DNA of 64,000 bases from positions 124,001-188,000 of the forward strand of contig JAFMAA010000002.1 of assembly GCA_029785235.1 (NCBI GenBank), read 5' to 3'. The stretch is from Nitrososphaerota archaeon. GTDB lineage: Archaea > Thermoproteota > Nitrososphaeria > Nitrososphaerales > UBA183. A program made the position numbers and the translations under genes. Every line of letters begins with the position of its first letter. Position 1 is the stretch's first letter. This document shows positions 16,361-27,700 of this stretch, piece by piece. The notes under the pieces are model-generated. The model did not search any database. It saw nothing but the letters and a program-made list of their open reading frames with translations, and was not told the DNA's origin.

Positions 16361-16579
16361 ATGAACACTAATAACTCGAACAGAAACGGCAGGGGGAAAC
16401 GCTTGGAGACGAAATTCACCGTACGGTTGCGCATAGCCGGAACGTCCTACGTGATCACGATACCAAAGCCCATCGTCGACGGCAGCAACCTGAAAGAGGG
16501 TGACCTCCTGGAGATAATCGCGCCATCCGACGGCCACGAGCTACGCGTACGGCCGATAAACAAGAACAAGACAGCCTAG
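16361..16579 (+). CDS. AbrB/SpoVT swapped-hairpin DNA-binding protein
   Basis: 72 residues. A basic N-terminal tail precedes the swapped-hairpin domain: RLRIAGTSYVITIPKPIVDG, LKEGDLLEI, HELRVRPI. The pattern of a beta strand, IPK turn and GD-L-E-I strand is typical of archaeal AbrB regulators and antitoxins. No toxin gene is adjacent, so a regulator of the divergent tfb or of itself is likely. The ATG fits a leaderless transcript from the shared TATA region. Confidence 0.85.
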   Translation: MNTNNSNRNGRGKRLETKFTVRLRIAGTSYVITIPKPIVDGSNLKEGDLLEIIAPSDGHELRVRPINKNKTA

Positions 16580-16616
16580 CTTCCCGCTTTTACGGTGCCG
16601 CAGACATAGGTCATGT

Positions 16617-17204
16617 ATGCCGGGCGCAGAGTCTGACACACTCACAGCGATAAGGTCTGAAGTACTGTCATGTACGACGTGCCACCTGTGCACGACGAGG
16701 ACCAACGCCGTACCAGGCGAGGGGCGGCCAGACGCGACGGTGGTCATAGTAGGAGAGGCCCCGGGAGACACTGAAGACAGGACCGGCAAGCCGTTCCAGG
16801 GCGCAGCCGGGGAAAACCTCAACGGGCTGCTCAGGAGGGCGGCAATCGACAGAGCAGGTGTGTTCGTCACGAACATCGTGAAGTGCCGGCCTGTGGACGG
16901 AAACAGGAACAGGAAGCCGACGCCGGAAGAGGTTGACGCGTGCCTGCCATACCTCAAGCGACAGCTGCAGCTGATCAAGCCGAGCGTCGTGGTGCTCCTC
17001 GGGGCCACCGCACTTAACGCGTTCTTCCCCGACAAGAAGATCGGAGATGTGCATGGAAAGGTCCTGACAATCGAGGGACAGCGGTTCTTCGTAACGTACC
17101 ATCCAGCCGCAAAGATCTACAACAAGGCGCTGGGCCCGGTCATGGACGCCGACTTCGACTCGCTCGGCGGGATTGTTCAAAGTCGCCTTTCAACCCTGCC
17201 TTAA
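16617..17204 (+). CDS. udg: Uracil-DNA glycosylase, family 4
   Basis: Removes uracil from DNA as the first step of base excision repair. 195 residues with an iron-sulfur cluster of four cysteines (CTTCHLC near residue 19, then KCRP near 85 and a cysteine near 103). Motif A is GEAPGDTED near 46, with an extra aspartate after GEAPG. The active-site loop TYHPAA is near 161. The ATG lies 27 nt from the TATA box at 16586-16592, so leaderless. It stands next to AbrB and a small winged-helix gene in the same direction, each with its own promoter. Confidence 0.94.
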   Translation: MPGAESDTLTAIRSEVLSCTTCHLCTTRTNAVPGEGRPDATVVIVGEAPGDTEDRTGKPFQGAAGENLNGLLRRAAIDRAGVFVTNIVKCRPVDGNRNRKPTPEEVDACLPYLKRQLQLIKPSVVVLLGATALNAFFPDKKIGDVHGKVLTIEGQRFFVTYHPAAKIYNKALGPVMDADFDSLGGIVQSRLSTLP

Positions 17205-17227
17205 AAGTAACCACGTCGTCAGACGTC

Positions 17228-17437
17228 ATGCCCGCGAAGAACGTTGGCAAGATCTCCATCGCTGACGTCGAAGAGTTCCTCAGAAAGAAGGGCGACTGGC
17301 AGAGCATCAAGCAGATCGCTGCGGCCTTCAACCAGAACGTCATGTTCATGTCCGGGTACCTGACGGCGCTGAACCAGGCGAAGAAGCTAGACTACACAGA
17401 GCAAGGCGTGGTCCGGCTCTTCAAATACAAGCAGTAG
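17228..17437 (+). CDS. Small winged-helix protein
   Basis: 69 residues, one winged-helix domain: ISIADVEEFLRKKG (helix 1), WQSIKQIAAAFNQN (helix 2), VMFMSGYLTALNQAKKLDY (recognition helix), then the wing VVRLFKYK. Similar small domains occur alone in archaea as regulators or RNA polymerase-associated factors. The leaderless ATG fits a TATA-like CTTAAAA at 17200-17206 that overlaps the udg stop codon. Confidence 0.72.
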   Translation: MPAKNVGKISIADVEEFLRKKGDWQSIKQIAAAFNQNVMFMSGYLTALNQAKKLDYTEQGVVRLFKYKQ

Positions 17438-17542
17438 AGAGTCAGAAGCCTTCAGGCTCCTCGTCAAACTTGATGTGCTGCAGCATCTCGTTAGCCCTAA
17501 AGTTTGACCAGCGCGTAGCTCAAGCGTTGCTGTGAACTTATG

Positions 17543-20413
17543 TTACAGTACGTTGACGGAGGTCTCTGCCGAAGAGCTTCCTAGAATCAGCCCGGCATAG
17601 TTACCACCGTTGAAGGTTGCCTTGTAATATGTAGTGCCTGTCGTTGCATAGGGAACACCGCTGAACGAAAAGTCTCCAGTACCGCTGGCTGTTTGTGCAC
17701 TACCACAAGACTGCCACCCATTTGTACCAGCATTCTCATAGAGGCAGTTGACAGATACTCCCCCAATGTACTCACTTCCATATTGTGATTGCAGACTCCC
17801 GCTGCATGAATAAGACCCGCACCCGAATCCAACTATGTGTGTCGGGACGTAGAAGACTGCAGTGATGGTACCAGGACTGTCGGGGGAAACGGTTGCAGGG
17901 TTGGATGATCCGCTCGCAAGGCCGGTCCAGTGATAGAACACATACTCAGGATAGCTCGACGACACTGTTGCTGTAACTGTAATTGGGCTCCCCACATTGT
18001 CCCAGCATGGTAGGGCGGAGCACTTGGAACCGGAACCGGACACACTTCCAACCCCACTTGGGCTAACAGCAGACGTGACGTAGACTTGGTTCACATATGA
18101 GGCTGTGACAGACCCGCCGCTTGGGGGAACTACTATGGTGCCGCTCTCCGAGCTTGAAATCCCTGATGTTGACGACCATACGTATCTGCATCCGGTTTTA
18201 CACGCTACAGGGCTAGCCCACGAGAATGTATGCGACGACCCTGATGCCCACGTAAATGTCACTGGCAATGAGTCGAACGAATAGCCTGTCCCATCGACGG
18301 TAAGTATGGTGGTCGAGCCCTCATTTTCAATGCCGCTGGTTCCAAACGTAACGGACGTTGTGCCTCCTATGAAGTCGCCGGTGATAGACCCAGAGCCACT
18401 AATGACCGCTGCCCACACGCCAGCACGGTTCGTGGAGAGCGTGACGCCGCCATGTGCAGCAAAGCCGCCAAACTTGTACCCCGATGCCGGAGAGCTTCCG
18501 AGTGTTATGGTCGTGCCGGAGGGGCATGACATCGAGAAGCTGGAACCAGAATCAGTCGCGGGGGTGCATGTGCTGCTAGACGCATCTATGCTGCCGCCGT
18601 CAGATGGGCTGGAGTTGAACGTGACAGTTGGTATAGCGAAGTTAGCTGTCACTGTCCCTGATCCGGATACCGTTACTGTGCTTCCAGACAAAGACACAGA
18701 TCCGCTAGTAGACCAACCAGTGAGGTAGTACCCGGAGCTAGGGGTCTCTGATATTGATATCGTGCTCCCTGAAGGGCATGATAGGGAGAAGCTTGACCCT
18801 GAACCTGAGGTTGGTGAGCATGAACTGCTCGACGCACTGACCGTACCGCCACCAGATGGACTCGCATCGAACGCGACAGACGGTTCAGACACTGAGAAGA
18901 GGGCGGTAACCGTCCCCGCGCCGTCTACTGTGACTGTTCCCCCTGACTTCGAAACTGCCCCACTCAGGGACCACCCGTTGTCATAGTAACTACTACCACT
19001 TGGTGTTTCCGATACAGTCACGGTAGCCCCAGCTGGGCACGAGAGAGAAAAGCTTGCCCCCGAGTCTGAGGTTGGTGAGCATGAACTGCTCGACGCACTG
19101 ACCGTACCGCCACCAGATGGACTCGTGTTGAATGTGACAGTGTACGGCCCTGATGTGCCTCCACTTGTCCCCGTGAACGACCCTGTTTCCGTGATGGGTG
19201 ATCCCATTGTTATCGTGGCCGTTGTTGACGACCCCGTGTACGAGCCTGTTCCGGACCCAGTCCAGCCATTGAATGTGTTACCTGATGATGCTGTTGCTGC
19301 AATACTCACTGATTCACTCACGTTCTCCCATTGTGAGCTTGGCGTCACGGCACCACTCCCACTGGTGACCATGTCGAGATAGTACATCTTGAAGAGCGAC
19401 AACTGCACTGTCTTGGTACCTGGTACTAACAGGGCACCTGATGATGGGTTGGAGCTGTAAGTGCACTCGTCTTGTGGATACGACGCACAAGTCCCTGACA
19501 CGCTCCAATCATACGAACCTGGCTGCGTGACGGTAAACGAAAGCGAGCTAGACGACGATGTTTCCTGCACGCCATTGAATGTGACAGACCACGCGTCTCC
19601 TGATTGCAGCCCCGTCTCTGAAAACACTACCTTGTACGTGTAGATTATTTCTTGGTACGACGCTAATATGGTCCCTGTAGTAACAGCTTCAATGGTGCCA
19701 GAGAGCGACGTAGAAAGGCCTGTTACTTGTGGGTTGAGCGCATAGCCAAGGCTTTGCGACTTGTAAGAGTAGAAACCATACGTGTGGTTTGTACCAACGA
19801 ACCACGTGAAGCTCGCGGGAAGCTGCATCGCCGTGTAATTCACGCCGTCTACAGAAAGAACTGGCGCATCGCCGAAGAGGTATGAATCGACTGCACCAAA
19901 CGTGACTGTAACGGTAGAGCTCAAACTGCTCGTGGATGCCGTAGCAGGATATACCGTGAACGTGTTCCCCAGCGATGTTGATACACCGATCCATGCATTG
20001 GGGTCCGTAGTTGTGACAAGCTTCAGGTACTTGGACATACACGTTGCCCCACCGCAATCAGTGGAACCTATCAATGAAGGTACGTCAACGATGCCGCCGC
20101 TGGCTACGAGCCTGTTGTTCTGAGGGTGAAACGTGTATACTGTTCCGTTCGAGAACCCAAGCTCTATGTCCGTGATATTGGATGAGAACGGTGAGAGGTT
20201 CGTTATCGCAAGTTGGCCATTTGTATTTGCCACGAACTGCAGCTTTTCTTGGATCTTGTTGTCGTTGACTGCGCCGGCGTTATTGTACTGATTCACACCG
20301 CCCTGCTGGGTGTTCTCTGCGTAGAGGTAGACCGTAAGCCCTGCTATTACGACAAGCACGAGGAATAGGGCGCCTACTATGTTGGCAATACCACGGCGTC
20401 TATTCACTTTCAT
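17543..20413 (-). CDS. Prepilin-type surface protein with tandem cysteine-containing repeats
   Basis: 956 residues. The start is a class III (type IV prepilin-like) signal: basic MKVNRRRGIA followed by a helix of about 20 hydrophobic residues, so PibD/FlaK-type cleavage after RRRG is expected. The rest is an all-beta Ser/Thr/Gly-rich ectodomain. Residues about 415-660 hold three tandem repeats of about 80 residues, each opening with a PSxGG turn and carrying two cysteines (SSSCSPTS and FSLSCP). A second module (VTFGAVDSYLFGD..FTWFVGTNHTY) occurs early and again after the repeats, and also in the neighbouring 249-residue pilin. It is likely an adhesive minor pilin. The ATG fits a TATA box at 20433-20443. 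No catalytic motif seen. Confidence 0.8.
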   Translation of the reverse strand: MKVNRRRGIANIVGALFLVLVVIAGLTVYLYAENTQQGGVNQYNNAGAVNDNKIQEKLQFVANTNGQLAITNLSPFSSNITDIELGFSNGTVYTFHPQNNRLVASGGIVDVPSLIGSTDCGGATCMSKYLKLVTTTDPNAWIGVSTSLGNTFTVYPATASTSSLSSTVTVTFGAVDSYLFGDAPVLSVDGVNYTAMQLPASFTWFVGTNHTYGFYSYKSQSLGYALNPQVTGLSTSLSGTIEAVTTGTILASYQEIIYTYKVVFSETGLQSGDAWSVTFNGVQETSSSSSLSFTVTQPGSYDWSVSGTCASYPQDECTYSSNPSSGALLVPGTKTVQLSLFKMYYLDMVTSGSGAVTPSSQWENVSESVSIAATASSGNTFNGWTGSGTGSYTGSSTTATITMGSPITETGSFTGTSGGTSGPYTVTFNTSPSGGGTVSASSSSCSPTSDSGASFSLSCPAGATVTVSETPSGSSYYDNGWSLSGAVSKSGGTVTVDGAGTVTALFSVSEPSVAFDASPSGGGTVSASSSSCSPTSGSGSSFSLSCPSGSTISISETPSSGYYLTGWSTSGSVSLSGSTVTVSGSGTVTANFAIPTVTFNSSPSDGGSIDASSSTCTPATDSGSSFSMSCPSGTTITLGSSPASGYKFGGFAAHGGVTLSTNRAGVWAAVISGSGSITGDFIGGTTSVTFGTSGIENEGSTTILTVDGTGYSFDSLPVTFTWASGSSHTFSWASPVACKTGCRYVWSSTSGISSSESGTIVVPPSGGSVTASYVNQVYVTSAVSPSGVGSVSGSGSKCSALPCWDNVGSPITVTATVSSSYPEYVFYHWTGLASGSSNPATVSPDSPGTITAVFYVPTHIVGFGCGSYSCSGSLQSQYGSEYIGGVSVNCLYENAGTNGWQSCGSAQTASGTGDFSFSGVPYATTGTTYYKATFNGGNYAGLILGSSSAETSVNVL

Positions 20414-20461
20414 GATTAGTTTCTCCGATTTAAGTTAAAAAGAACCAGTCGTTGTCGGTGC

Positions 20462-20977
20462 CTAGGCTGTCACAGTTACGCTGGTTTGGGTGTTCCCGTA
20501 CACAACGGTAACTTGGTATGACGTTCCTTCGTTCCATCCTACTGTCATAGTTATTGGGTTGAGCAAGACTATGGACTCTTGTGCACCCTGCGCAAGGGCA
20601 ACACTGGAACACTCGATGGCAACAGATGTCCCATACACCGCAGCGGTGCCTGAAGCAACATCATTACACAGTATGCTTCCGCTCGTATACGTCGGCGAGC
20701 CGCTAGTCCCTCCTAACTCTATGTACATCGTGTTAGATGGTAGGTTCGACGACCCTGAGTTCTTGACTGTTATTGACAGAGCAGTTATCGAATTTGAACC
20801 GCTCGTCGCACCTCCGGTCGCCGATGCGGTTACAACCTGTATGCTGGCGTTTGTAGTTGCTGCGCCTACTAGTCCGTACAAGGCCGTTATCACGAGAGCT
20901 CCAACACCCAACACCGCTGCTATGAGTATGAAGAGGTCTAGGGTCTGGGTAATGGCACGCCGTCGGCTGACCTTCAT
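20462..20977 (-). CDS. Type IV prepilin (171 residues)
   Basis: Class III signal MKVSRRRAITQTLDLFILI followed by a continuous hydrophobic helix to about residue 40, then a beta-rich, Ser/Thr/Gly-rich head with two cysteine-bearing loops (ILCNDV, IECSSV). The basic RRRA-I before the helix is the cleavage region. Its TATA box (20998-21007) gives a leaderless ATG, so it can be expressed apart from the 249-residue pilin upstream. It is closely similar in signal and helix to the pilins at 28952 and 29642, so they are paralogues. Confidence 0.82.
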   Translation of the reverse strand: MKVSRRRAITQTLDLFILIAAVLGVGALVITALYGLVGAATTNASIQVVTASATGGATSGSNSITALSITVKNSGSSNLPSNTMYIELGGTSGSPTYTSGSILCNDVASGTAAVYGTSVAIECSSVALAQGAQESIVLLNPITMTVGWNEGTSYQVTVVYGNTQTSVTVTA

Positions 20978-21009
20978 ACTGATACACCCTAGAAGCTCTT
21001 AAAAGCGGC

Positions 21010-21759
21010 TTAAGCGTAAGTCCCACTAACGAAGCCTACAGTATCGGCGGTGAGAGTCCCTGTAGGATTGACCGACAGACCAGATACTATTGGTGCCTGG
21101 CTTTGTATATCGTCAAACGCGTACGTATGTTGGGTCCCAGCGAACCAGGTAAACGTGATAGGGAGCTGAGTGTATTTGTAGTTTGTCCCGTCGACGGTAA
21201 GGATGGTGGCTGCTCCGGCAGCAGTAGCGTTTATCGTCTCGAACGTAACCTGGTACGTGGTAAGTGGGTTATGGGTAAGCACAGCTTGTGCAGGCCTCTC
21301 CCAGAACGCGTTCCCAAGCGATGTTATTATTGCAACCCCCACTTGGGCACTGGTCGATGCCAGTATCGAGTCATAGGCAGCCAGACATGTCTGGGTCCCG
21401 CAATTCCTTGACGGGATCATTCCAGGAACAGGCACAATTCCCTGTGATGGTATTGTTACAGACTCGCCTAGAGTGTAAATCGTACCAGCCCCTGTCACTA
21501 GCAGCATGTCGACGACCTTTGATGACGCCTGGCCGGCATTGAGTATATTGAGCGTACCATCGCCTGAGGCTACAAAAGCAATTGCTTCCTGCCCCTTCGC
21601 ATAGATCAACATCTGGTCCTGTTCGTTGACCTGTGCTGTCTGTTCTTGCAAGCTCGACTGATACGCTAGCGCAACTAGCGCCCCCATCATGATTATCAAA
21701 AAGATGAGCCCCCCCAATACAGACGCTATTCCTCTCCTACGTGATGTTCTCATTATCAT
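21010..21759 (-). CDS. Prepilin-type protein with an adhesin module (249 residues)
   Basis: Prepilin signal MIMRTSRRRGIASVLGGLIF and hydrophobic helix to about residue 30, then a head with a cysteine pair near 115 (SRNCGTQTCL). The last 85 residues are the same module found twice in the 956-residue protein (ILTVDGTNYKY..ITFTWFAGTQHTYAF). It starts three bases after the stop of the giant adhesin; the end of that gene supplies a GGTGGAG six or so bases before the ATG, so ribosome binding is leader-type here. The giant adhesin and this pilin are thus likely made together. Confidence 0.78.
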   Translation of the reverse strand: MIMRTSRRRGIASVLGGLIFLIIMMGALVALAYQSSLQEQTAQVNEQDQMLIYAKGQEAIAFVASGDGTLNILNAGQASSKVVDMLLVTGAGTIYTLGESVTIPSQGIVPVPGMIPSRNCGTQTCLAAYDSILASTSAQVGVAIITSLGNAFWERPAQAVLTHNPLTTYQVTFETINATAAGAATILTVDGTNYKYTQLPITFTWFAGTQHTYAFDDIQSQAPIVSGLSVNPTGTLTADTVGFVSGTYA

Positions 21760-21762
21760 TAC

Positions 21763-24700
21763 CTACTCCACCAGGTTTGATGAGGCTACCACCACTTCGT
21801 CTGCCTGGGCCCCGTTAGAAGTGCCGACTAGAACATTGTAGTTACTTCCAGGGACGACAACAGAGGTCCCACTGATCGCTATTGTGACTATCACGGAGTT
21901 GCCTGGATTCAAGTTGTATTGGGATGTGAAGCTGATGGTGAGTATAGCGCTGGTAACCGAGCACGTGTATGCTACCTCGTTGTTGTATATGACTGGCTGC
22001 CCAGTGGCGGCGTTGACCACAGTGATGTACCAATTTGTGCTTGATGTCGTGACCAAGTTTGGTGTTGAGAAGGTAAGAGAAGAGAACGGTGACGTCCCGG
22101 TGTCTGACAGTTGCATGCTCTCCATCGCGAATTCAGCCCCCTGCTGAAGTGCTGCTGACGACATCGTTATTGATGGCTTGTTGAGCGATTGCTCGTAACG
22201 ATTGACCGCCAAGTATGTTATCCCGGAGCCAGCAAGTACAGCAGCTATGAGTATGAATACTTCAAGGAATGTAGTCACACCAACTCGCCGGTTATTCCTG
22301 CGAGCAGCAAACATCACCAACCCGGCGCCAAGTATTCCTACCCACTGTATGAGCGTAATAATAGGTGACGCACCAACATATTGAGTTGCAGCAAGCGCTG
22401 CCGGCGGATCCGGGCACTGAGTCCCGAAAGTGCTCGCGGAGTACTGCGTCTGGAACGTATTGCCTCCAGTGGTCGTACTCCGCGTCATCGTCTGCCCACT
22501 CACAGCCAGCCAAGTTGTTCCGTATGGGTTATTGGTAGCCCCCTTCGGGAAAGTAAACGACTGCCCTGAATCACTCCAGCAGCCTGCGCTATATGGACCT
22601 GCAGCCGGCGAAGCAGGAACTGTAATCACGCATGTGCTCTCAGCGCCAGTGTAGGGTATGAAAACCGAGAACACTATGTTCGGCGAGAATGTCCCCGGAG
22701 TCACCGGTGCTACGGAGAACGTGTTGTATGTCTGCCTTGCAAAAGTCGATGTAATGGTGAACCCCTCGCTCGTTATAGTGCCGGAGTTAGAGCCATATTG
22801 GAGCCACCTTATGTTGGCCGGCGCACCTGCTATGGTGCCCATCGTCCCGACGGAGTTCCAGTCACCCCATCCCTGGCACGTCACGGCGCTGCTCCCGGAT
22901 AGTGTTATCGTACAGAGCTGTTTCGACGATCCGAGATAGGCTCCGGTTGGCTGTCCTCCGGTAAGCCCCGAGTCCCACGAGCCAAACTTCGGTATGTCCT
23001 CAAATGTTCCGTAGCCCTGCTTATAGAAGTCAGTTTTCTCTGTGTTCCCGCCAGTTGTGGGGGTTATTGTTGACGGGCCATTGGCCGCGTTCTCCCATCG
23101 GATGCCTGCAGGCGACCCTGTAAACGACGCTGGTATTGTTACTGGAGTGTTGTAATCAGAGACACCGATGCATTGCACAATTCCTGACGATGTTGTCGTC
23201 ATTGTGCACACGATCTGCCCCGCGGTTCCAGCCTGTTCACCGGTCAAGACAGCCTTCAGTCCTGAGTCGAATGTCGCCTGTGCCATCGCCGTTCCCTGCC
23301 ACACGTTTTGGGCCTCGTAATAGTCAACTAAGTTGGCCTGCTGACAAGTGCCCTGATAGCACGAAGTGTTTGTTACCATTGCAGTCCCGTTTGTCCCGAG
23401 CCCTGAAAATACATACCAGGCGTTACCAGCAACGCTGATACCACCAAATGTGACAGTAGGCATGACACCAGAGGGAGGGCTAAGGCGCACTCTTACCCAC
23501 GTCACGCTCAGAGTACTACCACCGCCCGAAGAACTAGCCCCATTTTGGAACTGGACGTTATTTGACGTCGACATCTGTGGGTATGTCGTTGCTTCAAGCA
23601 CTTGGTTCATGTAGTAGTGTGACGTTGTCCCGTCGTTCCATATGCCAAATATTTTGTATGTGCCGTCTGTAACGGTGCTCGCAGTCCACGCGCTACCTCC
23701 TGCAATCGCCTTGCCAAACTGGTAGTTCGTATTACCTCCGAGGGCCATCCATATGTTCGCACCTCCAGACCCAGCCCATCCATTTGCGGGCCAGTATCCA
23801 GTAACGGAAGGCTCTGACATCGACCCATACCATTCAAGTACACCATTGCTGAATGTTGGTACAGACGTTATCTGTGTGCTCGCTGACGAGCCTAGTATTG
23901 TAAGACCGTTGTCAACGGTAACAGTACCCGTTGTAAGTGTCCACAAGTTGGTATTCAAGCTGGTTCCTGCGAAGTTGTTGTAGAACGCGAAGACGTTGGC
24001 ACCATTATCATACTGACCGTATGTGGCTGAGAGTGCCGGGGATTCTCCCCAGTAGACACCATCATATTGCGTCGTAGTCGGCTCGAGAACCATGTAGATA
24101 TTAATCGAGGAACCGGCCGGGATTGATGTCGGGATCTTGACCCAGAACGCCACATTAGACTGAAGGTTTGAAGTCCCGTTTTCATTCCAGGCGTAGAGCT
24201 CATTCGCGGCTGTCAACACAGTTGAATTGTAGAACCTTATGTTGCCAAGGTTCGGGGCAAGATATTGGGCATATGCCGCCGGGTCGAAGCTCACAAGTTG
24301 CTGGAATCCAGATGGGGTCGGTGACCCTTGTGTGTTGTCAATGGTTATCGGTATCAAGTAATTAGATGCTACGTTGTAAAGAGAATATGAGCACCCTCCA
24401 GCAGGCGCTATATTTGTCACAGATCCAGTGGAGAACGTTGTCGAAAGCCCACAGCCAGTAACACCGACCGATGTCGACGGTGCCCCGTCCGCCACTGACA
24501 CCGATACAGGCTGAGACACAGGTCCATACAGGTCTACGAAACGTATCGTAGGTCCTCCGTCCTCCCACATTACACCTGCCTCGTTGTTAGTCATAGTAGT
24601 CATGGCCATTGTACCATAGTTGACAGGGATGGGCTCTTTACTGCTCAAACTTATGGGCAGAGACCACGTAGATCCCGAGTTGCTTGAGTACATGTACGCA

Positions 24701-27700
24701 AACGCGCCGGCCGTATTGTCATACGCTACCAGCAACGTCGACGAGCCGTCACCAGTTATCGATGCTACACTACCCAGTGTGGTTAATGATGACACGGTCG
24801 CCAGCTGTTTTGGAGCTGACCAGGTTCCACCGTACGGGAGCGAAAAATAATAGAGGTTGTTAACATATGACCCATAATTGCTTACACCTGCTACTTCTAA
24901 CGTATCTCCAAGTGCCGTGACGCCCCCAAAATTGATTATGTCGTCATATTGTACCGGAGCCGTTGCAGGCGCACTCCAGGAGTTATTCGTGGGGCCACCC
25001 CATTCTGTTGCACATAGGTAGGTAATATACGTGCTAAGGTTACTGCAAAGTCCAACCAAAGCGATCTTGCCAGCTGTGAGAGGCACGAGGACGGCGTATG
25101 GGGCACCGTAGAAATCGGCCGTAGTTGTGGTGGTGGGCTCGTTAGGGACAAAAGTAACGGCATTGGTGCTAGTCAGTACCGAGTAATAAATCGTTCCTGA
25201 GCTGGCTTTGTTACTATAGGGATAGAATATCCACGGATTGCCATAGGAATTTACAGCTATTGATACTGTAGGATAATTTGCATAATACTGTGGACTTATT
25301 TCTACTTCAGTCCCCCACGTTATGGTTCCGTCGGGATTCATAGTACCCACGTCATAGAAGATGTTCACAGTGACATCACCAGCAGAAGTGCAGTTGGTTG
25401 ATGCTCTGTAGACATTTATGCCGAACACGGCGAATGATATACACGCCGCACTCACTACCCCCGACGTCGAAAACGTAACCGGCGCCGACCACGTCTCTCC
25501 ATTCGAGCTAGATGAGTACGCATACGATGACGAACTAGGCGCATCTGTGAAGAATGCCCAATACAACCCGTTGACATAGAACACTCTTCCAATAACACCG
25601 CTTCCAATGTGCAGGCTAGTAGAAGCTGATACTGATACCGCGCTCACGGGAGTCTGTGGGGGAGGAGATGGGGCAGACGTGCTGAACTCAACAACTTGCT
25701 CCATCACATATGCTGCTGCCGAAAGCGTCATCGGAGCCGTTGTCGCGGTTGCAGAAGAGAACAGCTGATACTCCCCGCCAAGCAAATAAGCAGTATTAGT
25801 GCTGTCACTAACGGTGCTCAAAGCAGTGTATCCAGACCCCGGCGACAGCGTCGTACCACTGGAGACATCATTGTATCCAGCCATGGCTATGACGAGGTTA
25901 CTGGTGTTGGGTGTGAAAGATGCTACACTGACTGACGCTACCTCTCCTCCACCGGTCATATATGCCGCATTAACGTTAAGCCCTGAGAATATCTGGAAAA
26001 CATAACAGACGTTGGTACTACCAGCATACCAGTTACACGTTACGGTATCTGACCCCGACGTAGTAGCCGTTGCATAGAAAGTTGCCATGGCAAGCACGCC
26101 ATTAGCTTGGTTCAAATATGGGTTTGCAACTTGGAATGCAGATCCAAGAGTGTCTGAAGGCCTCGATAAATAATCTTGGCCGTAGCTTGTAAACTCGACC
26201 ACAAGTATCTTGTCGCCTTGGCTTACACTGTTAAGCGTAACAGTTGCTGACTCTGCAGTTGACGACGACGGCGCTGCTGATCCAGACTGAATTATAGGGT
26301 TGTGTTCATAAGATGTTGCAAACATACTGCACGTCGCTGACGTACATGCAGTTCCTGCTGACGACCCAGTGAATATGTACCCCGACGGCAAGTGGAGGCT
26401 AAATGAGCACCCGGCAATGAGTTTCAAATCGTTTATGTTTCCATTACCCGCAAACGAGTTTGATGGAATTGGTCCACACTGACCGCTCACATTGACCGTC
26501 TGTTGTGAGCCACCAAACAATGTGTTAAAGTCTGCCTGGAATGGCTGTGTTACCATTGTAGCCGGTTTAAACGCAAGCGACACCTCGTACTGATAGCCAC
26601 CTGCAGATGTCGTCATGGGACTGGTCGTAGAGCCACTCGAGCCAATCAAGTACTCGTCCCCAGTACCACCATAACCAGCATTGCTTGCGAGATATCCAGC
26701 CGTGTACCCAGCCCCCGCACTGGTTACAGTGCCACCGTATACATATCCCCCGGCGACAACCAAGTCACCGGTAGTTGGAGTGTACGAGGTAACAGACAAA
26801 GATGTGGTTGATGAGCTAGTGCCAGTAGAATATGTGTCAAGGATGTATGGCTGTCCTGAAACAGGAGGCGCAAATACTGCGCACGCGACAGAACCGTAAA
26901 TGCTGCTTGGAAAAGTCAGCGATATTTGATCGGAAGACGACGCCGTTGATATCGTATAGAACGTGCTGACATACCCGTTCCCGGATACACCATATGCGGG
27001 ACCGTTGACAAAAGTATTTCCTATGGTGTCGCTAGCACCAGTTGGTGGTGCATAACTCCATTGCCCGTCGAAGACTATGATGAGAGAGTTGTAGGGTATG
27101 TTGAACGGCAAGGAACATGCAAGTGTGCTACTTGGAGTCCCTCCGCTTCCACCAACATATGACGGGGTCGCCAAGCCCTCGTATGACACAGATTGAGTTG
27201 TACAGGTCCCTGTGGAACAAGTAGTCCCGCTTCCTCCGCTTGTTATTACGTACTCGTCAGGCGGTGATAGTGTGTAGGCGCAGTTGGCTTTCATTATGAC
27301 ATCTACCGTGCCGCTACCGGTGAAGGTAGAAGGACTAGGGTTACAGCCATTAACCGTTATCGACTGTGTTGACCCTCCGTTGGCCGTGTTGAGTGTTGCC
27401 TGGAACGGCACAGTGACCGGTGGTGTCACGGTGAAGACCGCCATGAGCATTTCCCAATAGTGCCACTCTGAACAGCTTGAGCAAGTAACACTTACAGACG
27501 AAGTGGTAGATGTTGACGACGGCCAGCTTGTGCTGTACTGGTTGTAATCATCAATGTAAGAGCAGTAAGTGTAGTTAGTCTCTCCATGCGCGTTGTCTCC
27601 AAATGTAAAGTCAGCTGACGCAGTCGATACGGTCGATGGGCCTCCGCCGGTACAACTAGAAGAACCGCCGCCATCCTTCATTGCACTCAAAGACCACACA

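Noticed and set aside
16613..16616. Alternative ATG start of udg at 16613
   Set aside because: It is in another frame; the ATG at 16617 is in frame and fits the TATA box.
17438..17542. Short gene between the winged-helix gene and the large pilin
   Set aside because: A minus-strand frame ending near 17440 lacks a start and promoter; probably only intergenic.
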